A stretch of 32,296 bases of DNA from Methylobacterium goesingense. Its GTDB lineage: Bacteria; Pseudomonadota; Alphaproteobacteria; Rhizobiales; Beijerinckiaceae. The stretch covers positions 1 through 32,296 of the forward strand of contig NZ_BPQL01000126.1 of NCBI RefSeq assembly GCF_022179225.1. Reading direction: 5' to 3'. The stretch's first letter is position 1. Every line of letters begins with the position of its first letter. The position numbers and the translations under genes were made by a program. Positions 24,699 through 32,296 of the stretch are shown one piece after another. The notes beneath the pieces are model-generated. The model ran no database searches. It worked only from the letters and a program-made list of their open reading frames with translations, and had not been told where the DNA came from.

Positions 24699-25712
24699 AT
24701 GGCCATGGCCTTCTCGACCTATCCCTGGCGCAACGCGACCTGGCGCGAACGCGTCGACGTCGTCCGCCTGCCACCGTCCTCCATCAGGCGTTTCATGGCC
24801 GTCCTACGGGCGGCGCGGACCCACGGCATCCTGATCCTGAATGGCTTCTCGAGGGCGGACCTCCTGGCGGCGGTCCTCGTGGCGCGCCTGCACCGCCCGC
24901 CTCACGTCGTCATCCTCGACCCGACCTGGGGGCGCGGGGAGAACTGGGCCGACCGGGCGGTTTGTCGAAGCGTCCTCGCGCTGTTCGACGGCGACCACGT
25001 CCATTACGGCGTCCTGACGGAGTTCGAGGTCGGGACGTTCCCTCGCACCTGGGGGGTAGACCCCGCGCGCGTGCACAAGGTGCTGTGGTCCTGCACGCTG
25101 AGCGACGACGAGCTGAGCGCCGCCCGCAGCACCGGCGGCGGCGTCTTCGCCGGGGGCAACTCGCTGCGCGACTGGGATCTGATGCTGCGGGCCGCGGCGT
25201 TGATCGCGACGCCCGTGACCATCGCGGCGCCGAACCTCACCGCGGAGCAGCTGCGCTCTATCTCCGGGAACGTCACGGCCGGCCCGGTCAGCGCCGCGCA
25301 CTACGACGCCTTGCTGCGCGGCGCGGATATCGTGGTCGTACCCATGCAGTCGCGTGACGACCGCGCGTCGGGTCAGGGCACGATGCTGGCGGCCATGGCC
25401 CTCGGCAAGCCGCTGGTCGTCAACGACGCGCCGGGTGTGCGCGACTACGTGCGCGATGGAGAGACTGGGATCGTCGTCCCGCGGGATGACCCCACGACGC
25501 TCGCTGCCGCTCTACGCGCGCTCTTGAGCGACGAAGCGCTGCGAACCCGTCTCGGAGCCGCGGCCGAGCACGAGGTCCATCAGCACTTCCTGCTGCCGCA
25601 CTACGTCGAGCGGGTTCTCAAGCTGATGGACGCGTTGCCGGTTCACCGAACCGCAACACTCCCAAACCTGGACCGCGTCCGGGCGCGGGCGCTCGCCCGA
25701 CCAAAAGACTGA
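24699..25712 (+). CDS. GT4-like glycosyltransferase, short form
   Basis: This 337-residue protein has only a short N-terminal half (about residues 1-150) before the C-terminal GT-B domain. The first part contains SSIRRFMAVLRAARTHGILI; the second has VVPMQSRDDRASGQGTMLAA then MALGKPLVVND (donor site, with the expected glycine and serine pattern), followed by the usual GETGIVVPRDDPTTLAAALR tail. AAGGA lies ten bases before the ATG at 24699; a GTG at 24693 is also possible. The longer open frame upstream extends over the divergent promoter and is not supported. The sugar is unknown. Confidence 0.78.
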   Translation: MAMAFSTYPWRNATWRERVDVVRLPPSSIRRFMAVLRAARTHGILILNGFSRADLLAAVLVARLHRPPHVVILDPTWGRGENWADRAVCRSVLALFDGDHVHYGVLTEFEVGTFPRTWGVDPARVHKVLWSCTLSDDELSAARSTGGGVFAGGNSLRDWDLMLRAAALIATPVTIAAPNLTAEQLRSISGNVTAGPVSAAHYDALLRGADIVVVPMQSRDDRASGQGTMLAAMALGKPLVVNDAPGVRDYVRDGETGIVVPRDDPTTLAAALRALLSDEALRTRLGAAAEHEVHQHFLLPHYVERVLKLMDALPVHRTATLPNLDRVRARALARPKD

Positions 25713-25798
25713 CACGGTTACTGACGGGCGTCAGATCCCCGCCCCGATGCCCGGCCCAATCTCATTGCGGTGCTTCCCCTTTCGAGCCGTCGACTTCC

Positions 25799-27301
25799 AT
25801 GATGAACTGGCGTCATCCCGTCCTGACCGTCTACGACCGCGTCGTCGCACGTTCGCCCATTCCGGGTTACCGCCGGAGTCTGAGCCTCTTCCACGAACTG
25901 CCGCTGCAGCAGAGGCGGGACATCCAGATCACCCGCTTGGCGCGTCTGCTGCGCCACGCCGCGCATCACGTGCCGTGGTACCGGGATGAACTTGCTCAGC
26001 TCGGGGTGGTGCGCGGCGACGTGCTGGACCTGGAGCGGTTCTCGACCATTCGGCCGCTGACGCGGGACGTCCTGCGGGAGCACTTCGATCGCCTGACCAG
26101 CGACGATCTGGCCTCGCGCCGTTGGTACCGGAACTGTTCGGGCGGCACCACGGGCGAGCCTGTCGCCGTGCTGCAGGACCGGGACTACGAGGCGGCGGGA
26201 CTGGCCGCCATCGAGATGCATCAGGGCTGGGCGGGCCGTCAGCCCGGCGAACCGATGGTCAGGCTGTGGGCGTCCGAGCGCGACATCCTCCTCGGGTCGC
26301 AGGGTTGGCGCAACCAGGTCAGTGCCTTCGCCCGCAACCAGGTCCTCCTCAACGCCTTCCGCATGAGCACGGACGCCATGGAGCGCTACGTGGACCAGAT
26401 CCGGCGCCGACGCCCCGTTCTGGTGGAGGCATTCGCCGAGAGTGCGTACGAGATCGCGCGCCACCTCAACGAGACGGGGCGGCGTCTCGAGGGTGTGCGC
26501 GGCGTGGTCACCAGCGCGAGCACGCTCTACCCGTTCATCCGCCAGGAGGTCGAGCAGGCCTTCGGTTGCCCGATCTACAACCGATACGGTTCGCGCGAGG
26601 TCGGCAGCTTCGCGGGCGAGCGCACGCCCGGAGGCGGGCTGGAAGTGTTCGCGGCCACGCACTGGGTGGAGGTGGTGCGCCCCGATGGGCAGCCCTGTGC
26701 CCCCGGCGAGGAGGGCGACGTGCTGGTCACCTGCCTCACCAACCTCGCAATGCCGCTGATCCGCTACCGGATCGGCGATCGGGCCACGGTTGGCGAGACG
26801 GTCGCGACCCCGACCCCCTCGGTGGAGGTGCTTCAGACGGTGACGGGCCGTGCGAACGACGCCTTCGTACGCCCGGACGGGACCACGGTGCCCGGCATCT
26901 TCTTCATGTACTTCATCGGGGTGTTCTACAGCCGCGACTGGATCCGGATGTTCCAGGTCGTTCAGCGTGGCTACGACGACGTGGTGATCCGTATCGTCCC
27001 GGCCGCCGAACCGCCGGCCAACGCCCTGCAGGAGATCGGGGACACCCTGCGTCGGGTGGTCGGGCAATCCTGCCGGGTCGATTTCGAGTTCACCGACACC
27101 ATCGAGAAGCTGTCCTCGGGCAAGCACCGGTACCTGGTTCCGTTCGCGGCGCCTCCGGCGCGGGGGACCCCGCCCTGGCCTGCGGGGCTGGACGACGCGA
27201 CCGTGCCCGAAGCGCTGTCTGCCGGCGACGTGTCGTTGATCGCCATGGGCCCGCTGGCCAATGCGGCTGCGGCGACCCTGGCACCGCGGGCGGATGCCTG
27301 A
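25799..27301 (+). CDS. CapK/PaaK-like adenylate-forming enzyme of a polysaccharide locus
   Basis: This is a 500-residue member of the phenylacetate-CoA ligase/CapK branch of the ANL superfamily. The ATP-binding loop is CSGGTTGEPVAV (about 113), with the adenylate motif NRYGSREVG (about 262), YRIGDRATV (about 322) and the C-terminal lysine region SSGKHRYLVP (about 440). CapK proteins are found in capsule clusters and are thought to activate a carboxylic acid, perhaps to decorate a sugar; the substrate here is unknown. The first of two adjacent ATGs is used. The stop overlaps the next start (TGATG), so it belongs to the same transcript as the following glycosyltransferases. Confidence 0.85.
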   Translation: MMNWRHPVLTVYDRVVARSPIPGYRRSLSLFHELPLQQRRDIQITRLARLLRHAAHHVPWYRDELAQLGVVRGDVLDLERFSTIRPLTRDVLREHFDRLTSDDLASRRWYRNCSGGTTGEPVAVLQDRDYEAAGLAAIEMHQGWAGRQPGEPMVRLWASERDILLGSQGWRNQVSAFARNQVLLNAFRMSTDAMERYVDQIRRRRPVLVEAFAESAYEIARHLNETGRRLEGVRGVVTSASTLYPFIRQEVEQAFGCPIYNRYGSREVGSFAGERTPGGGLEVFAATHWVEVVRPDGQPCAPGEEGDVLVTCLTNLAMPLIRYRIGDRATVGETVATPTPSVEVLQTVTGRANDAFVRPDGTTVPGIFFMYFIGVFYSRDWIRMFQVVQRGYDDVVIRIVPAAEPPANALQEIGDTLRRVVGQSCRVDFEFTDTIEKLSSGKHRYLVPFAAPPARGTPPWPAGLDDATVPEALSAGDVSLIAMGPLANAAAATLAPRADA

Positions 27302-28485
27302 TGGTCCCGGTACCGGCCGAGGCCGCGCCGAACCGCTCCATGCCCCCGGCGGTCGGGCGTCGGCGGCAGGCTTCGGGCTTGGTCCGCGCGCCCGAGCCCA
27401 TCGCGCTGATGGTGGGGCAATTGTCCCAGGGCGGGAGTGAGCGCCAACTCTATTCGTTCCTGGAGCACCGCGATCCTGCACGCTGGTCCCCCGTCCTGTA
27501 CGTCTCGGGCGCGCTCGGCTTCTGGGAGGGGCCCGTGCGTGCGCTCGGTATCCCCATCGTGCTGCTGGGCGGAAATCCCGCGGTCAAGATGGCACGGTTC
27601 CGCGCCGCCTGCCGGGAGCGCAACCCGGCCTGCTTCTTCTCGTGGTCGTCCTACACCAACCCCTACGGCCTCGCGCTGGCGGGGATCGGGGTGCGCCGGA
27701 TCGGCTCGTTCCGCAACGCCGGCTTCGCCGACCTGCCGCAGCGTTTCCGCGGTCTCTGGTCCCGGGCGAGCCTGGCGGGGCTGTCCGTCGCGGTCTGCAA
27801 CTCGCGCGAGACCCGTGAGACGCTCCTGGCCTCCACCTCCGCCTCCCAGCGGGTGGTCTATGTTCCGAATGGCGTCGAGGCTCCCTCCACCAGGCAATCG
27901 GCCGCCTGGCGCCGGGAGTGGCGGGCGCGGTTGGGAGTTGGGGAAAGCGAGATCCTGGTCGTCGGCGTGGGGCGCCTCGCACCGCAGAAGAATTTCGCGC
28001 GGTTCCTGGACGTGATCGCCCTGGTCGGAGCACGCGCGCCTGTCCGGGCGGTCATTGCCGGCGAGGACATGGGCTGCCGCCCGGCCCTGGAGGCCCGGGC
28101 CGCCCGGCTCGGGGACACGGTGACGTTCGTGGGGCGCGTGCCCGACGCCCGAGAACTGATCTGTGCCGCCGACGTGTTCCTGCTCACCTCGGACCATGAG
28201 GGTATGCCGAACGTGTTGCTGGAGGCCATGTCCGCCGGGGTGCCTTGCGTCACCACCCGCGTCAACGCCGTCGGCGACATGGTGCGCCACGGCGAGACAG
28301 GCCTCGTCGCTGGCCACGATACCGGCGCGCTGGCGGATCACGTCGCCCGCCTCGTCGGCGATGGGGCATTGCGGCGGCGCATCGGGGCGAGCGCGCGCGT
28401 GGCGGTTCTGCGCGGACACGATCCGGCCGGGGTCGCCGTTCGGCTCTGGAACTTGTGCGAGCCGCCCCCGTCCGGGCAGGCCTGA
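27301..28485 (+). CDS. GT4-type glycosyltransferase
   Basis: This is a 394-residue GT-B enzyme. After a polar start (about residues 1-32) the N-terminal domain begins IALMVGQLSQGGSERQLYSF. The C-terminal domain carries ILVVGVGRLAPQKNFARFLD (about 219), VTFVGRVPDARELICAADVF and LLTSDHEGMPNVLLEAMSAG, the EGMPNVLLEA site of GT4 enzymes. It starts with an ATG sharing its A with the upstream stop. The frame opens far upstream, but that part lies in the capK gene and is not coding. It acts on lipid-linked intermediates. Confidence 0.85.
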   Translation: MVPVPAEAAPNRSMPPAVGRRRQASGLVRAPEPIALMVGQLSQGGSERQLYSFLEHRDPARWSPVLYVSGALGFWEGPVRALGIPIVLLGGNPAVKMARFRAACRERNPACFFSWSSYTNPYGLALAGIGVRRIGSFRNAGFADLPQRFRGLWSRASLAGLSVAVCNSRETRETLLASTSASQRVVYVPNGVEAPSTRQSAAWRREWRARLGVGESEILVVGVGRLAPQKNFARFLDVIALVGARAPVRAVIAGEDMGCRPALEARAARLGDTVTFVGRVPDARELICAADVFLLTSDHEGMPNVLLEAMSAGVPCVTTRVNAVGDMVRHGETGLVAGHDTGALADHVARLVGDGALRRRIGASARVAVLRGHDPAGVAVRLWNLCEPPPSGQA

Positions 28486-28497
28486 GGAGGGGCGACC

Positions 28498-29673
28498 ATG
28501 CGGCTGGCGGTCTTCGTGGACCAGGTGTTCTGGCGGGACGGACAGGACCTCTCCACGGACGAATCCTACGTTCTGTTCCTCCAGAGCCTCGCGGGCGAGG
28601 TGAACGGGATGACCCTCATCGGGCGCCTCGCGCCCGAGCCCCGACGGGCTCCCTACCCGGTCGATTCGGACACGTTCTCGCTCCTGCCCCTGCCCTACTA
28701 TCCGGACCTTCACCGACTGTGGCGCGCGGACCCGCGCATCTACGGGCGTGTGAGGCGCGAGGTCCGGGCGCAGGCTCGCAACTGGGATGCGCTCCTGGTG
28801 AGCGGCCCGCATCCGCTCGGGCAGATGATTGCCCGCGAGTGCATCGCGCTGGGCGTGCCCGTCGTCCTGGTGGTGCGCCAGAACCTCGTCCAGCAGATGG
28901 CGGCGCATCGGGGTTTGAAGCGCTGGGCCGCCCTTGCCGCCGCCGCGTTGCTGGAATGGGACTTCCGGCGGTTGGCGCGCGGGCGCACCGTGCTCGCGGT
29001 CGGCACGGAGATGGCGGACGCGTACAGACGCGACGCCCGGCAGGTCACCAACCACTTCGCCTGCCTGGTCGATAAATCCCGGTTCGAGATGTTCTCCAAG
29101 ATGGCTACGGGCGGTGACCCGACCCGGCTCATCTGCGTCAGCCGCCTCTCGCCGGAGAAGGGGCACGCCCATCTGCTCTCGGCACTGGCGCGGCTGACGG
29201 CTCGCGGCGTCGAGTACCACCTCGATATCGTCGGGACCGGGCAGCAGACGGAACCGATCCTACGGGCACAGGCCGAGCGGCTCGGCCTCGGATCCCGGGT
29301 CACGTTCCACGGCTATGTTCCCTACGGGCCCGCGCTGTTCGACCTCTACCGCCGGGCCGGTGCCCTGGTGCTGCCGTCCATCACCGAGGGCTTCCCCCAG
29401 GTGATCAACGAAGCCCTCTCGCTCGGCCTGCCCGTCGTCGCAACACGGGTCGGTGGCATCCCGTCCTTCTTAAGCCACGAGGTCACGGCCCTGTTGATAC
29501 CGCCGCGCGACATTCCCGCGCTGGCCGACGCGGTCCAGAGCATCGTCACCGACGAAGCGCTGCGCCACCGGCTCAGCCGGAACGGGCGCGCGCTGATGGG
29601 CGACAACACCCTCGAGGCCAACCGCGCCCGCGTCCTGGAGGCCCTCCACGATGAGATCCGTCCGCGCCCCTGA
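28498..29673 (+). CDS. GT4-type glycosyltransferase
   Basis: This 391-residue enzyme starts at an ATG preceded by GAGGAGGGG, a strong ribosome binding site. The N-terminal half has DALLVSGPHPLGQMIA. The C-terminal half carries RLICVSRLSPEKGHAHLLSA (about 210), VTFHGYVPYGPALFDLYRRA and LPSITEGFPQVINEALSLG (about 295), the donor-binding E-x7-E region. It is 12 bases from the previous gene and overlaps the next by 23 bases. It is related to, but not a close copy of, its neighbours. Confidence 0.85.
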   Translation: MRLAVFVDQVFWRDGQDLSTDESYVLFLQSLAGEVNGMTLIGRLAPEPRRAPYPVDSDTFSLLPLPYYPDLHRLWRADPRIYGRVRREVRAQARNWDALLVSGPHPLGQMIARECIALGVPVVLVVRQNLVQQMAAHRGLKRWAALAAAALLEWDFRRLARGRTVLAVGTEMADAYRRDARQVTNHFACLVDKSRFEMFSKMATGGDPTRLICVSRLSPEKGHAHLLSALARLTARGVEYHLDIVGTGQQTEPILRAQAERLGLGSRVTFHGYVPYGPALFDLYRRAGALVLPSITEGFPQVINEALSLGLPVVATRVGGIPSFLSHEVTALLIPPRDIPALADAVQSIVTDEALRHRLSRNGRALMGDNTLEANRARVLEALHDEIRPRP

Positions 29674-30820
29674 GCCGACGTCCGGTCCGGGACCCTCCGT
29701 CTCGGGACCACGCTCGGCGCTCATCGATCGTCCGTCGCCATCTCCGCCGGCACAGCCGCCCGTGAGCGTTATCGTGCCCCTCCGCGACGAGGCGTCCGGG
29801 CTGGACGCTCTGGTCGCGGACCTGTTGTCCCAGGATTATCCCGGTCTCGCCGAGATCCTGTTCGTCGACGGTGGCTCCCACGACGGCACGCGCGAGAGGC
29901 TCGACGCGCTGGTCGCCCGCGACGCCCGGGTCCGGGTCGTCCACAACGAGCGGCGCGGTACGGCGGCCGGCATCAATCTCGCCATGGGCCTGGCCACGGG
30001 TGAGGTGGTGATGCGCCTCGACGCGCATGCGCGCTACCGCGCAGACGTCGTTCGGGTCTGCGTCGAGGCGCTCCTGCGCACCGGCGCAGGGTGCGTCGGC
30101 TCCATTGCCCGCCCGCGCGCCGCCGCGCGGACGTCGGTCGCGAGGGCCATCGTGGCGGCGCATCTCAGCCCGTTCGGCGTCGGGGTCGCCAAGTTTCGCC
30201 GCGCGGGCGCGGAGGGCTGGGCCGCAACCGCCTGGAACGGCTGCTACTGGCGCCACGTCGTCGACCAGGTCGGGCCCATGCGCGAGGATCTGCCGCGCAA
30301 CGAGGACAACGACTTCAACGCGCGGGTTCGCGCCCTGGGATACGGCGTCTGGGTGACCTCGGCGGCGCACGCGTATTACCGCCCCCGCGAGACACTCGGC
30401 GGCCTGTGGCGCCAGTATCGGGGCAACGGGCAGGGCGTCGCCATGACTTTGTTCGAGAACCCGGCGGCTGTGGGTCCGCACCACCTCGTGCCGCTGATCC
30501 TGGTGAGCAACCTCGCGACGCTCGCCGCCCTCGCGCCTGTCTGGTCGCCGGCGGCTTGGGCACTCGCGGCACTCCTGGCCGCCTACGGCGCCCTGCTCCT
30601 CATGGCGACGGCGCTTGCCGCCTGGCGTCGGGACGCGGTCGAGGCGGGCGAGCACGCATCGCGGCTCCCCCTCCTGGCGCTGCCGGCAGCGCTCGCCACC
30701 CTGCACCTCGCCTATGGCTTCGGCACCCTGGAGGGGCTGCTGGGTCGGCGCCTCGCCCGGGCGCGGCGGCTCCTGCCACGGGGAAGCGCCGCGCCCGCCC
30801 GCGTGGAGGAGAGCCGATGA
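29651..30820 (+). CDS. ExoA-like GT2 glycosyltransferase with C-terminal membrane helices
   Basis: This is a 389-residue GT-A enzyme. After a Pro/Ser-rich start (about residues 1-35) the GT2 core reads VSVIVPLRDEASGLDALVAD, then LFVDGGSHDGTRERL and MRLDAHARYRADV (the DxD-like site). Later, a QxxRW-like region may be represented by LGGLWRQYRGNGQ. Two or three hydrophobic helices lie near residues 277-320 and 338-365. The layout resembles succinoglycan ExoA. The start overlaps the previous gene by 23 bases. Its stop overlaps the next ATG (ATGA), so it is coupled to the second beta-helix gene. Confidence 0.83.
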   Translation: MRSVRAPEPTSGPGPSVSGPRSALIDRPSPSPPAQPPVSVIVPLRDEASGLDALVADLLSQDYPGLAEILFVDGGSHDGTRERLDALVARDARVRVVHNERRGTAAGINLAMGLATGEVVMRLDAHARYRADVVRVCVEALLRTGAGCVGSIARPRAAARTSVARAIVAAHLSPFGVGVAKFRRAGAEGWAATAWNGCYWRHVVDQVGPMREDLPRNEDNDFNARVRALGYGVWVTSAAHAYYRPRETLGGLWRQYRGNGQGVAMTLFENPAAVGPHHLVPLILVSNLATLAALAPVWSPAAWALAALLAAYGALLLMATALAAWRRDAVEAGEHASRLPLLALPAALATLHLAYGFGTLEGLLGRRLARARRLLPRGSAAPARVEESR

Positions 30821-32244
30821 TCACCCGCCGCAGCTTTCTCCTCGGCACGGGCGGGCTCCTGCTCGCAGGGGCGGTCGCCGCCCGCCATCGCCCGGTCGCC
30901 AACGCGAAGGCGCTCCATGTCGCTCCGTACGGTAAGGACGAGGACGAGCCCGGCCACGGCACGCTGAAGCGCCCGTACGCCACGCTGCACCACGCCTATG
31001 CCAGGGCGGGTGCGGGCGATACGATCCTGCTCCGGGGCGGCGTGTACGGCTTTGGCGGACGGTCGTCCGGCTGGGTGCTGGCCGGAGGCGGGGGTGTACC
31101 CGGCCGGCCGCTGCGCATCGAGGCATATCCGGGCGAGACGCCCGTCCTCGATGGAAGCGACCTACGCCCGCCCGATGGGCCCTACGCGGCTTGGCCCTCG
31201 CGCGGCACGGCCGGCGGATTCCCGCTCGTCTTCTGGGACACCCCCTACGTGGAGGTGGCGGGCCTCACGGTGCGCAACGGTCCGTTGGGCGGCTGCCACG
31301 TCAACGGTTCCCATCCGGGTTTCAAGGTCGAGCGATGCCGCTTCCACGACAACGGCTGGCTCAACGACGAGCACGGCGTCGGGCTGGGCCTCTACGGCAC
31401 GGGCGACGGCAATGTGGTGCGGAATTGTGATGCGTTCGGCAACCACGGCGGCGGCGCGGACGCCACCGGCAGCAACGCCGACGGTTTTCAGATCTCGCTC
31501 GCCGACAGCACCGGGACGGTCGTCGCGGGCAACCGGGCCTGGCGCAACACCGACGACGGGTTCGACTTCTTCAGTACGCTGCGGGACGAGGATACCCGCG
31601 GGGTGACGGGCTACTTCGTGGATGGGAATTGGTCCTTCGAGAACGGGCATCGCGTCGATGGGACGATGGCCCCGAAGGGCGACGGCAACGGGTTCAAACT
31701 CGGGGGCCGCCGGCGCGGCGCGCGGTCCCGCCACGGCGGACACACGATCATCCGGAACCTGTCCTGGGCCAACAAGTCTAACGGCTTCGACGACAACGGC
31801 TCGGCGGGCGGCATCGAACCGCTGCAAGTCTGGAACAACGTTTCCCTGAACGACGCACGCAACGTCGATCCGTCGATGGGCGATCCGGGCTACGCGTTCG
31901 TCTTCGTGAGCCACCCCGACACGGTGCTGGGCAACAACATCGCCTTCGCCACCGAGGGCCGCAACGAAGTTCTGGTTCGCCGGGCGGTCGAGCGCTGCAA
32001 CCTGCGCAACGGCCGGCCCTGGAACCTGTTCGAGCCCCGGCTCGTGCTGACCGCCGCCGACTTCGCATCGCTGGATGACGCGGTGGCGCGGGGCCCGCGC
32101 GAGCCCGGTGGAGCGCTGCCCGTTTCGGGGTTCCTGCGCCCGACCCGAGCCAGCTGCCTGATCGGGCGCGGAACGCGGCTCGGTCTGCCGGCGGAACTGC
32201 TGCCGTCGGGAATGCCCGACCTGGGCGCTTATCCGGCCGGCTAA
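30817..32244 (+). CDS. Tat-exported parallel beta-helix protein, polysaccharide lyase family 9-like
   Basis: This 475-residue protein starts at an ATG with GGAGGAG upstream and has a twin-arginine signal (TRRSFLLGTGG, hydrophobic LLLAGAVAA). The beta-helix (about residues 30-370) begins ALHVAPYGKDEDEPGHGTLK and contains NADGFQIS (about 220), DDGFD (about 247) and GDGNGFKLGG (Lys about 294), the PL9 catalytic region. These blocks and the spacing match the first beta-helix protein. Instead of RTX repeats it has a C-terminal tail of about 100 residues ending PDLGAYPAG. It probably works in the periplasm, trimming or clearing polysaccharide during synthesis. It is the last gene of the plus-strand group. 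Lyase activity is inferred from family features. Confidence 0.85.
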   Translation: MITRRSFLLGTGGLLLAGAVAARHRPVANAKALHVAPYGKDEDEPGHGTLKRPYATLHHAYARAGAGDTILLRGGVYGFGGRSSGWVLAGGGGVPGRPLRIEAYPGETPVLDGSDLRPPDGPYAAWPSRGTAGGFPLVFWDTPYVEVAGLTVRNGPLGGCHVNGSHPGFKVERCRFHDNGWLNDEHGVGLGLYGTGDGNVVRNCDAFGNHGGGADATGSNADGFQISLADSTGTVVAGNRAWRNTDDGFDFFSTLRDEDTRGVTGYFVDGNWSFENGHRVDGTMAPKGDGNGFKLGGRRRGARSRHGGHTIIRNLSWANKSNGFDDNGSAGGIEPLQVWNNVSLNDARNVDPSMGDPGYAFVFVSHPDTVLGNNIAFATEGRNEVLVRRAVERCNLRNGRPWNLFEPRLVLTAADFASLDDAVARGPREPGGALPVSGFLRPTRASCLIGRGTRLGLPAELLPSGMPDLGAYPAG

Positions 32245-32249
32245 TCCGG

Positions 32250-32263
32250 GCCGGACGTCCGGC
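32250..32263. terminator. short palindrome after the last gene
   Basis: A perfect 14-base palindrome (GCCGGACGTCCGGC) starts 6 bases past the stop of the beta-helix gene, between it and a possible convergent gene. The loop would be very small and there is no T run, so it is a weak candidate. Confidence 0.3.
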
Positions 32264-32265
32264 GA

Positions 32266-32296
32266 TCAGCGTGACGCCAGGGTACCGAGGAGTTCG
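32266..32296 (-). CDS. possible 3' end of a convergent gene (partial)
   Basis: On the minus strand a frame entering from the window edge reads ELLGTLASR and ends in TGA at 32268-32266. Only nine codons are visible, so the product cannot be named. The position just past a palindrome and the plus-strand stop makes a convergent gene plausible. Confidence 0.25.
   Translation of the reverse strand, partial: ELLGTLASR

Noticed and set aside
25721..25734. Small CTGAC-GGGC-GTCAG hairpin after a glycosyltransferase gene
   Set aside because: A five-base-pair stem without a T run is too weak, and the neighbouring genes look co-directional and probably co-transcribed.
1..32296. CRISPR arrays, rRNA genes, phage genes or intact insertion sequences
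   Set aside because: No regularly spaced repeats, rRNA segments, phage structural genes or complete transposases were seen.

Overview
The window reads as chromosomal DNA of a high-GC alphaproteobacterium, most likely a Methylobacterium/Methylorubrum-type member of Hyphomicrobiales. This rests on family recognition and codon bias (strong G/C at third positions), the tamA-tamB pair, DUF2934 and other small secreted proteins typical of that group, and Wzx/Wzy-type exopolysaccharide genes. The genus is inference; no rRNA or marker gene was compared.

Positions 1-17401 look like ordinary core chromosome. tamA-tamB (overlapping TGATG) encode the outer-membrane translocation and assembly module and end at a strong hairpin facing a small membrane-protein gene. 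Next come a peptide-deformylase-like gene whose metal ligands are changed, an overlapping pair of related four-cysteine secreted proteins, a HAD phosphatase, and a series of small minus-strand genes (secreted proteins, a DUF2934 protein with an Ala/Lys/Pro-rich tail, and a protein ending in a duplicated decapeptide). RNA-modification genes follow: a TrmA/RlmD-family uracil methyltransferase coupled to tlyA, and rlmB. A CYTH-CHAD protein lies between them. A tRNA-Glu(TTC) with a recognisable promoter closes this half.

Positions 17402-18334 hold no intact gene. Just after the tRNA there is a decayed IS256-family transposase (two fragments in different frames), then about 210 bp at roughly 37% GC with inverted TAGTAA repeats, which stands out sharply from the GC-rich surroundings. 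This looks like the edge of an acquired or rearranged segment.

Positions 18335-32244 form an exopolysaccharide/capsule locus. It holds a Wzx-like flippase, a Wzy/O-antigen-ligase-like polymerase, four GT4-type glycosyltransferases, one ExoA-like GT2 glycosyltransferase and a CapK/PaaK-like adenylate-forming enzyme. A pair of paralogous parallel beta-helix proteins resembling polysaccharide lyase family 9 brackets the locus: the left one has no signal peptide and ends in RTX repeats (type I secretion expected), the right one has a Tat signal. No initiating phosphoglycosyl transferase, Wza/Wzc export genes or type I transporter lie inside the window. The last bases hold the 3' end of a possible convergent gene.
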